Below are positions 18,757-25,042 of a stretch of 64,000 nucleotides of DNA, one piece after another. Each line of letters starts with the position of its first letter. Positions within the stretch are counted from its first letter, which is position 1. Below the pieces are notes generated by a model. The model had not been told where the DNA came from. It ran no database searches and was given only the letters and a program-made list of their open reading frames with translations. The translations under genes and the position numbers were made by a program. The stretch is from Pseudogulbenkiania sp. MAI-1 (lineage in GTDB: Bacteria; Pseudomonadota; Gammaproteobacteria; Burkholderiales; Chromobacteriaceae): assembly GCF_000527175.1 (NCBI RefSeq), contig NZ_AZUR01000001.1, forward strand, positions 581,501-645,500, read 5' to 3'.

Positions 18757-19839
18757 ATGAAGATGGAAACCATGACCGGCAACCCGCTCGCTACCGACGG
18801 CTTCGAATTCGTCGAGTTCACCGCGCCGAAGGAAGAAGAGCTGGAACATCTGCGCCAGCTTTTCCTGTCGCTGGGGTTTACCGAAATCGCCCGCCATCGC
18901 AGCAAGAACGTGCGGCTGTTCCGCCAGGGCGACATCAACTTCATCTTGAACGGCGAGCGCAGCCAGCCTGCTAGCGAGTTCGGCAAGGTGCACGGCCCGT
19001 CGGCCTGCGCCATGGCTTGGCGCGTGAAGGACGCGGCCAAGGCCTACGAGTATGCGCTGGAGCACGGAGCCCTGCCGTATGAGCGCCCGATCGGCTGCAT
19101 GGAGCTCAACATCCCGGCGGTCGGCGGTATCGGCGGTTCGGCGCTGTACTTCGTCGACCGCTACGGCGACGAACACAATATCTACGACGTCGATTTCGTG
19201 CCGCTGGAGGGAGTGGACCAGCACCCGGTCGGCGTCGGGCTCAAGGAGATCGACCACCTCACCCACAACGTGATGCGCGGCAACATGGACAAGTGGGCCG
19301 GCTTCTACGAGAGCATCGGCAATTTCAAGGAAATCCGCTACTTCGACATCGAGGGCAAGCTGACTGGACTGGTGTCGCGGGCGATGACGAGCCCGTGCGG
19401 CAAGATCCGCATCCCGATCAACGAGTCGTCCGACGACAAGAGCCAGATCGAGGAATTCCTGCGCGCCTATCACGGAGAGGGCATCCAGCACATCGCGCTG
19501 TCCACCGACGACATCTACCACACGGTGGAAACGCTGAAGGCCGCCGGCACGCGCTTCCTCGACACGCCGGACACCTACTACGACAAGGTCGACGAGCGCG
19601 TGCCGGGGCATGGCGAAGACCTCGAGCGGCTGCGCAAGAACCGCATCCTGGTCGACGGCGCGCCGGTGGAAGGCGCGGGCATCCTGCTGCAGATCTTCAC
19701 CGAGACGGTGATCGGGCCGATCTTCTTCGAGATCATCCAGCGCAAGGGCAACGAGGGTTTCGGTGAGGGCAACTTCAAGGCCTTGTTCGAGTCGATCGAG
19801 GAAGACCAGATCAGGCGCGGCGTGTTGAAGGCCGACTGA
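18757..19839 (+). CDS. hppD: 4-hydroxyphenylpyruvate dioxygenase
   Basis: This enzyme converts 4-hydroxyphenylpyruvate to homogentisate with Fe(II). The 360-aa protein has the two-domain vicinal-oxygen-chelate fold. The iron ligands fall at His167 (DHLTHNV), His245 (QHIALSTDD) and Glu325 (FFEIIQRKG). The C-terminal GFGEGNFKALFESIE helix that gates the active site is intact. GAGGAGAAAC precedes the ATG. It follows phhA by 66 bases and is probably co-transcribed. Confidence 0.96.
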   Translation: MKMETMTGNPLATDGFEFVEFTAPKEEELEHLRQLFLSLGFTEIARHRSKNVRLFRQGDINFILNGERSQPASEFGKVHGPSACAMAWRVKDAAKAYEYALEHGALPYERPIGCMELNIPAVGGIGGSALYFVDRYGDEHNIYDVDFVPLEGVDQHPVGVGLKEIDHLTHNVMRGNMDKWAGFYESIGNFKEIRYFDIEGKLTGLVSRAMTSPCGKIRIPINESSDDKSQIEEFLRAYHGEGIQHIALSTDDIYHTVETLKAAGTRFLDTPDTYYDKVDERVPGHGEDLERLRKNRILVDGAPVEGAGILLQIFTETVIGPIFFEIIQRKGNEGFGEGNFKALFESIEEDQIRRGVLKAD

Positions 19840-19841
19840 GA

Positions 19842-19960
19842 ACTTGTGAATAAATCTGCTGTGCCCCCCGGGGCCGGTCCTGTGATGCTCGCCGTACCAC
19901 TTGTACGGCTGTGCTTCTCGAACCGGCCGCGGGGCGCTCGCAACGATTTCTTGCACAAGT
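19842..19960. repeat. 119-bp imperfect palindromic element
   Basis: Ends ACTTGTG (19842-19848) and CACAAGT (19954-19960) are exact inverted repeats. Inner arms AAATC/GATTT, GGCCGGT (19872-19878)/ACCGGCC (19922-19928) and GCCGTAC (19891-19897)/GTACGGC (19903-19909) pair towards a CACTT apex. The whole unit could fold as one long hairpin in RNA or a cruciform in DNA. It codes for nothing obvious. A REP-like or miniature mobile repeat is the best guess. A readthrough-control hairpin is the alternative. Confidence 0.75.
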
Positions 19961-20037
19961 CCTGAGCCGCCAATTGTTGTCTTTCGGCCAACTTTTAAGT
20001 TTGGCCGAAGCCTGCCAGACCACACAGGAATTGCATC

Positions 20038-21168
20038 ATGCGCAAATGGATCAGCTTTCCTCACCGCGAGGGCACCGTCTCGCGCCAGGCCCACGCCGAC
20101 TTGCCGGCCGAGGCCATCTACGAACGCGAAGTCGGCCGCAGTGGCTTCTTCGGTCCGGCCACTCACCTGCACCATAAGCACCCGCCCACTGCCTGGAGCG
20201 CCTGGGAGGGGCCGCTGCGTCCCCGTGCCTTCGACCTGAACGAACTGCCCAAGGTCGGCGCCATGCCGTTTTCCGCCGCCACCGTGCTGAAGAACGCCCA
20301 CTGCGACTTCCGCATCTGGAGCGTCGACCAGGCCATGCCGGCGCTGTTCCGCAACGGCGACGGCGACGACGTGCTGTTCATCCACGAAGGCAGCGGCGAG
20401 CTGTTCTGCGATTACGGCCACCTGAGCTACCGCGACGGCGACTACATCCTGATCCCGCGCTCGACCAGCTGGCGCATCGAACCGGCCGAGCGCACCACGA
20501 TGCTGCTGATCGAGGCCACCAACGGCGCCTACCAGTTGCCCGACAAGGGCCTGGTCGGGCCGCACGCCATCTTCGACGAGGCCATGCTCGACATGGCGCA
20601 GATCGACGACGCCTTCCGCGCCCAGCAGACCGAGGACGAATGGCAGGTGGTGATCAAGCGCCGCGGCGCGCTCTCCACCGTCACCTACCCGTTCAACCCG
20701 CTCGACGCCATCGGCTGGCACGGCAATCTCGCGGTGTGCCGCATCAACTGGCGCGACATCCGCCCGCTGATGTCGCACCGCTACCACCTGCCGCCGTCGG
20801 CGCACAGCACCTTCGTCGCCGAGCGTTTCGTGATCTGCACCTTCGTGCCGCGCCCGATCGAATCCGATCCCGGCGCGCTCAAGGTGCCGTTCTATCACAA
20901 CAACGACGACTACGACGAAGTGATCTTCTACCACGCCGGGGACTTCTTCAGCCGCGACAACATCAAGCCCGGCATGCTGACCTTCCACCCGGCCGGCTTC
21001 ACCCACGGCCCGCACCCGAAGGCGTTCGCCAAGGCGATGAGCGATCCGAAGACCTTCACCGACGAAGTGGCGGTGATGATCGATGCACGCGATGCGCTGG
21101 AGCAGGGCGAGGCCATGGCCGGGACGGAATGGACCGGCTATGTGGACAGCTGGAAACCCAAGGCCTGA
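20038..21168 (+). CDS. hmgA: Homogentisate 1,2-dioxygenase (short form)
   Basis: The enzyme opens the ring of homogentisate to maleylacetoacetate. The 376-aa cupin-fold protein has a recognisable C-terminal core. Likely iron ligands are His287 and Glu294 in FYHNNDDYDEVIF and His323 in HPAGFTHGPHP. It is about 60 residues shorter than the classical roughly 430-440-aa family, so it belongs to a shorter bacterial subgroup. AGGAATTGCATC precedes the ATG. Placement between hppD and fumarylacetoacetase supports the role. Confidence 0.9.
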   Translation: MRKWISFPHREGTVSRQAHADLPAEAIYEREVGRSGFFGPATHLHHKHPPTAWSAWEGPLRPRAFDLNELPKVGAMPFSAATVLKNAHCDFRIWSVDQAMPALFRNGDGDDVLFIHEGSGELFCDYGHLSYRDGDYILIPRSTSWRIEPAERTTMLLIEATNGAYQLPDKGLVGPHAIFDEAMLDMAQIDDAFRAQQTEDEWQVVIKRRGALSTVTYPFNPLDAIGWHGNLAVCRINWRDIRPLMSHRYHLPPSAHSTFVAERFVICTFVPRPIESDPGALKVPFYHNNDDYDEVIFYHAGDFFSRDNIKPGMLTFHPAGFTHGPHPKAFAKAMSDPKTFTDEVAVMIDARDALEQGEAMAGTEWTGYVDSWKPKA

Positions 21169-21232
21169 GAATCGGCTTTCGACGCGCATGCCGTGCTCCG
21201 GCGCGGGGGCCCGCACCGGAGTGGCCTTGTGA

Positions 21233-21268
21233 CAGGGCCTTCGGGCTCTGTGACCGGGCCTGCGGCCC
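21233..21268 (+). repeat. Paired small hairpins before fahA
   Basis: Two consecutive hairpins, CAGGGCC/GGCTCTG (21233-21250, with a G-T pair) and GGGCC/GGCCC (21256-21268), lie in the 194-base spacer between hmgA and fahA. There is no T-tract, so they may stabilise or process the mRNA rather than terminate it. Confidence 0.45.
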
Positions 21269-21362
21269 TTGGCGGCTTTGCATTCCCGCCGGCCGAGCCG
21301 CCTGCGCCGCGCGTCGAGAACCGCGTCTCCGTCCGAACAACGAGCAAGACGAGAACCCACCG

Positions 21363-22346
21363 ATGAAACTCGCCACCTACCAGAACTCCACCCGCGACGG
21401 CCAGCTGATGGTCGTCAGCCGCGACCTCACCCGCGCCGTCGCCGTCCCGCACATCGCCGCCAGCCTGCAGGCGGCGCTCGACGACTGGGACAAGATCGAA
21501 CCGCAACTGCAGCAGGTCTACCAGGCGCTCAACCGCGGCGAGGCCGCCGGTGCGGAAGCCTTCGACCAGGCCCGCTGCCACAGCCCGCTGCCGCGCGCCT
21601 ACCAATGGGCCGATGGCAGTGCCTACCTCAACCACGTCGAGCTGGTGCGCAAGGCGCGCGGCGCCACTGTGCCGGAGAGCTTCTATAGCGATCCGCTGAT
21701 GTACCAGGGCGGCTCCGACAACTTCCTGCCGCCGCGCGCGGCGATTCCGCTACGCGACCCGGCCTGGGGACTGGACTTCGAAGGTGAGGTGGCGGTGATC
21801 ACCGGCGACGTGACGCTGGGCGCCGGCGTCGAGGCCTGCGGCCGCGCCATCCGCCTGCTGATGCTGGTCAACGACGTCACACTGCGCAACCTGATCCCCA
21901 ACGAGCTCGCCAAGGGCTTCGGCTTCTTCCAGAGCAAGCCCGCCACTGCTTTCTCGCCGGTGGCGGTCACGCCGGACGAACTGGGCGAAGCCTGGGAAGG
22001 CGGCAAGGTACATCTGCCGTTGCTGGTCGACTACAACGACGCCTTCTACGGCCGCCCCAACGCCGGTGTCGAGATGCAGTTCAGCTTCCCCGAGCTGGTG
22101 GCTCACGTCGCCAAGACCCGTGCGCTCGCCGCCGGCTCCATCGTCGGCTCCGGTACCGTGTCCAACCACGACCGCAGCGTCGGCAGCTGCTGCCTGGCCG
22201 AACAGCGCATGATCGAGATCATCGACAGCGGCGAGGCCCGCACGCCGTTCATGAAGGTGGGCGACAAGGTGCGCATCGAGATGAAGAACGCTGCCGGCGA
22301 AAGCCTGTTCGGTGCCATCGAGCAGACGGTGGTGGCGCATGACTGA
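21363..22346 (+). CDS. fahA: Fumarylacetoacetase, FAH-family hydrolase
   Basis: The enzyme hydrolyses fumarylacetoacetate to fumarate and acetoacetate, the last step of tyrosine degradation. The 327-aa product has the FAH catalytic-domain pattern: LDFEGEVAVITGDV with metal-binding acidic residues around 142, MLVNDVTLRN, SKPATAFSPVAVTPDELG and the late GSGTVSN loop. It is the shorter bacterial form. The open frame runs far upstream, but the ATG at 21363 starts the conserved protein. Its end overlaps maiA by eight bases. Confidence 0.9.
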   Translation: MKLATYQNSTRDGQLMVVSRDLTRAVAVPHIAASLQAALDDWDKIEPQLQQVYQALNRGEAAGAEAFDQARCHSPLPRAYQWADGSAYLNHVELVRKARGATVPESFYSDPLMYQGGSDNFLPPRAAIPLRDPAWGLDFEGEVAVITGDVTLGAGVEACGRAIRLLMLVNDVTLRNLIPNELAKGFGFFQSKPATAFSPVAVTPDELGEAWEGGKVHLPLLVDYNDAFYGRPNAGVEMQFSFPELVAHVAKTRALAAGSIVGSGTVSNHDRSVGSCCLAEQRMIEIIDSGEARTPFMKVGDKVRIEMKNAAGESLFGAIEQTVVAHD

Positions 22347-22992
22347 GTCCCGCACCCTGTACGGCTACTTCCGCTCCAGCGCCGCCTACCGCGTGCGCAT
22401 CGCGCTCAACCACAAGGGCCTGGACTATACCCAGGCCCCGGTGAGCCTGGTCAAGGGTGAGCAGCAGGCGCCCGACTACCTGGCGCTCAACCCGCAAGGG
22501 CTGGTGCCGGCGTTGTCCGACAATGGTGTGCTGCTCACCCAGTCGCTGGCGATCTGCGAATACCTCGACGAAGCCTATCCGGATACGCCGCGACTGCTGC
22601 CGGCCGAACCGGTGGCACGCGCCCGGGTGCGCGCCATCGCTCAGGCCATCGCCTGTGAAATCCACCCGCTCAACAACTTGCGCGTGCTGAACTACCTGAA
22701 GCAGGAGCTGGGCGTGGACGAGGAGGCGCGCAACGGCTGGTATCGCCATTGGGTGGAGCTGGGCTTTGCCGCGCTGGAACGGACCCTGGCGAACAGCGCC
22801 GGCCCGTATTGTTTCGGTGAGACGGTGACGCTGGCCGACGTCTGCCTGGTGCCGCAGCTGTTCAACGCCCGGCGTTTCTCGGTCGACCTCACGCCGTACC
22901 CGCGTCTGGTCGCCGTGGGCGAGGTGCTGGAGCGCCTGCCGGCCTTCGCCGCCGCCCACCCGTCGCGCCAGCCGGATGCGCCGCCGGCCTGA
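22339..22992 (+). CDS. maiA: Maleylacetoacetate isomerase
   Basis: This zeta-class glutathione transferase isomerises maleylacetoacetate to fumarylacetoacetate. The 217-aa protein has the zeta motif SSAAYRVRIALNHKGL near residue 10, LNPQGLVPAL, and the C-terminal helical domain with IHPLNNLRVLNYL. The ATG overlaps the last eight bases of fahA, indicating coupling. An in-frame upstream extension lies within fahA and is rejected. Confidence 0.94.
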   Translation: MTESRTLYGYFRSSAAYRVRIALNHKGLDYTQAPVSLVKGEQQAPDYLALNPQGLVPALSDNGVLLTQSLAICEYLDEAYPDTPRLLPAEPVARARVRAIAQAIACEIHPLNNLRVLNYLKQELGVDEEARNGWYRHWVELGFAALERTLANSAGPYCFGETVTLADVCLVPQLFNARRFSVDLTPYPRLVAVGEVLERLPAFAAAHPSRQPDAPPA

Positions 22993-23070
22993 GCGGGGTA
23001 GGGTGGCAGGCGTTCGCGGGCCCTGCGTGGTCCGAAAGTCGTCTGTTTGCCTGTCAGTTTGCATTAGGGC

Positions 23071-23100
23071 TTGACGCCCTAGGCTGGATTCTGATTTAAT
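23071..23100 (+). promoter_or_regulatory. Likely tRNA promoter
   Basis: TTGACG (23071-23076) and TTTAAT (23095-23100) are 18 bases apart and followed by a GC-rich discriminator, as in stringently controlled stable RNA promoters. A TAGGGC/GCCCTA hairpin at 23065-23081 overlaps the -35 and may end the maiA transcript. Confidence 0.6.
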
Positions 23101-23133
23101 GCGCATCTCTGACGACGCAGTGATGTCGCATGG

Positions 23134-23209
23134 GGCCAATTAGCTCAGTTGGTAGAGCAGCGGATTGAAAATCCGCGTGTCCTTGGTTCGATTCCGAGAT
23201 TGGCCACCA
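23134..23209 (+). tRNA. tRNA-Phe (GAA), copy 1
   Basis: A complete cloverleaf with encoded CCA. Acceptor GGCCAAT/ATTGGCC, anticodon stem GCGGA/TCCGC enclosing TTGAAAA (anticodon GAA), T-arm CTTGG-TTCGATT-CCGAG. Confidence 0.98.
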
Positions 23210-23253
23210 CTTGAATCTTTCGAGTGGTCATCGGCGACAGAATGCGTTTTCAT

Positions 23254-23329
23254 GGCCAAGTAGCTCAGTTGGTAGAGCAGCGGATTGAAAATCCGCGTGT
23301 CGGTGGTTCGATTCCGCCCTTGGCCACCA
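23254..23329 (+). tRNA. tRNA-Phe (GAA), copy 2
   Basis: A second complete tRNA-Phe, 44 bases after the first, with encoded CCA. It differs from copy 1 at six positions that form three compensated pairs: acceptor position 7 with 66 (G-C instead of T-A) and the first two T-stem pairs. The anticodon and D arms are identical. Confidence 0.98.
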
Positions 23330-23342
23330 GGTTTCACGAAAA

Positions 23343-23369
23343 GCCCGCTACTCCGGTAGCGGGCTTTTT
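23343..23369 (+). terminator. Terminator after the tRNA-Phe pair
   Basis: A nine-pair stem GCCCGCTAC/GTAGCGGGC with TCCG loop and five T starts 14 bases after the second tRNA. Confidence 0.9.
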
Positions 23370-23403
23370 GTTTGTGCGCCCGGCAGGGCGGGCGTACGAC
23401 AAC

Positions 23404-23429
23404 AAAAACCCCGTCGCGAGGACGGGGTT
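23404..23429 (-). terminator. Terminator of dctA
   Basis: On the minus strand a nine-pair stem AACCCCGTC/GACGGGGTT is followed by TTTTTGTT. It lies 23 bases after the dctA stop. Confidence 0.88.
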
Positions 23430-23452
23430 GTCGATTCTATAGCGCGCTAAAC

Positions 23453-24793
23453 TCAGGCGTTGCCGGTCTTGCTGGTCAGCACCATGGTATCCAGTGCTTG
23501 CTCGGCTACCGCTTCCGGCTCGTCGGCTTCTTCCACGGTTTCGCCGTTCAGCACGCGGTTCATGCGTTCCACGTCGAGCGCATTCTCCCATTTGGCGACC
23601 ACCACGGTGGCCACACCGTTGCCGATCAGGTTGGTGATGGCGCGCGCTTCGGACATGAAGCGGTCTACGCCCAAGAGCAGAGCCAGGCCTTCCACCGGCA
23701 GCTTGCCGCCCATGGTGGCGAGCGTCGCGGCCAGGGTGATGAAGCCACCGCCGGTCACCGCCGCCGCGCCCTTCGAGGTCAGCAGCAGCACGCCCAACAG
23801 GCCCAGTTCCTCGCCCAGCGTCAGGTCCACGTTCACCGCCTGGGCGATGAAGATGGCGGCCATGGTCAGGTAGATCGAGGTGCCGTCGAGGTTGAACGAG
23901 TAGCCGGTCGGAACCACCATGCCCACCACCGGCTTGGCGCAGCCGAGGTTTTCCAGCTTGGTCATCATGCGCGGCAGCGCCGATTCGGACGACGAGGTGC
24001 CGAGCACCAGGATCAGCTCTTCCTTGATGTAGGCGAGGAACTTCCACAGGCTGAAGCCGGACAGCTTGGCGATACCGCCCAGCACGACGAACACGAAGGC
24101 GGCGCAGGTCAGGTACACGCACAGCATCAGGTAGCTCAGCTGCTTGAGCGAGCCCACGCCGTACTTGCCGATGGTGAAGGCCATGGCACCGAAGGCGCCG
24201 ATCGGGGCCAGCTTCATGATGATGCCGATGATGTGGAACATGGCGTGGGAGAATTCGTCCAGAATGCTTACCAGCGGCTTGCCCTTCTCGCCCATGGCCG
24301 ACAGGGCCACTCCCATCAGCACCGAGAACAGCAGCACCTGCAGGATCTCGCCTTCGGCGAAGGCGGACACCACGCTGTGCGGGATGATGTTCATCAGGAA
24401 GTCGATGGTGCTCATCGACTTGGCGCCGTCGGCGTACTTGGCCACGGCGGCGGCGTCCAGCGTGGACGGGTCGATGTTGAGGCCGGCGCCCGGCTTGAGA
24501 ACGTTGACCACCACCAGGCCGATCACCAGCGCCAGCGTGGTCACCACTTCAAAGTACAGCAGGGCCTTGCCGCCGACACGGCCGACTTCCTTCATGCTGC
24601 CCATCTTGGCGATGCCCACCACCACGGTGGTGAAGATGATCGGGGCGATCATCATCTTGATCAGCTTGATGAAGGCGTCGCCCAGCGGTTTCATCTTGGC
24701 ACCGAGTTCCGGTGCCACGCCGCCCAGCGTGACGCCGATGGCGATCGCCAGCAGCACCTGGAAGTAAAGACGGGTGTAGAACGGTTTCTTCAT
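23453..24793 (-). CDS. dctA: C4-dicarboxylate:cation symporter, DctA-like
   Basis: An inner-membrane symporter of the dicarboxylate/amino-acid:cation family, most like DctA, which imports succinate, fumarate and malate. The 446-aa protein has the family signatures SSSESALP near residue 275, GYSFNLDGTSIYLTMAAIFIAQA, and the C-terminal NLIGNGVATVVVAKWE. The ATG at 24793 follows AGGGATTGAC. A TTG-led extension of eight codons is rejected. It is monocistronic, with its own terminator. Glutamate/aspartate transport by a GltP-like relative is less likely but possible. Confidence 0.9.
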   Translation of the reverse strand: MKKPFYTRLYFQVLLAIAIGVTLGGVAPELGAKMKPLGDAFIKLIKMMIAPIIFTTVVVGIAKMGSMKEVGRVGGKALLYFEVVTTLALVIGLVVVNVLKPGAGLNIDPSTLDAAAVAKYADGAKSMSTIDFLMNIIPHSVVSAFAEGEILQVLLFSVLMGVALSAMGEKGKPLVSILDEFSHAMFHIIGIIMKLAPIGAFGAMAFTIGKYGVGSLKQLSYLMLCVYLTCAAFVFVVLGGIAKLSGFSLWKFLAYIKEELILVLGTSSSESALPRMMTKLENLGCAKPVVGMVVPTGYSFNLDGTSIYLTMAAIFIAQAVNVDLTLGEELGLLGVLLLTSKGAAAVTGGGFITLAATLATMGGKLPVEGLALLLGVDRFMSEARAITNLIGNGVATVVVAKWENALDVERMNRVLNGETVEEADEPEAVAEQALDTMVLTSKTGNA

Positions 24794-24926
24794 GTCAATC
24801 CCTGTCGCTATCAACAATATCGTGTGTGAACGCCGTGGCCGGACCGCGGTAGGGCTGTGGCACGACTCGCGACGGATGCTAACAGCGACATTAGCGTTGG
24901 CTAATTGGCGAAATCCCTAACAAACC

Positions 24927-24943
24927 GGAATGGTCGTCATTCC
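24927..24943. promoter_or_regulatory. Inverted repeat upstream of dctA
   Basis: A perfect dyad GGAATG-GTCGT-CATTCC lies 134 bases upstream of the dctA start, with a partial repeat CGGAATT nearby. It is a candidate operator. No regulator is assigned. Confidence 0.4.
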
Positions 24944-24984
24944 TGATCGGAATTGTGCGAAGCGGGGGAGAGGGGCGTAGCGAC

Positions 24985-25017
24985 AAAAACGAAGCCGCCA
25001 TCGGCGGATGGCGGCTT
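24985..25017 (-). terminator. Terminator of the RlmL-like gene
   Basis: An eleven-pair stem AAGCCGCCATC/GATGGCGGCTT with a four-base loop is followed on the minus strand by CGTTTTTG. It lies 26 bases after the stop. Confidence 0.88.
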
Positions 25018-25042
25018 GTCGGGGGGTAATGTGGCGTGAGGC

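Noticed and set aside
18754..21360. Minus-strand open frame of 868 codons opposite hppD and hmgA
   Set aside because: Antisense to two identified enzymes and crosses the palindromic element; no family resemblance.
23134..23329. Tandem tRNA-Phe copies as attachment-site duplication left by an integrated element
   Set aside because: Both are full tRNAs with compensated differences, only 44 bases apart, with no integrase or foreign genes between.
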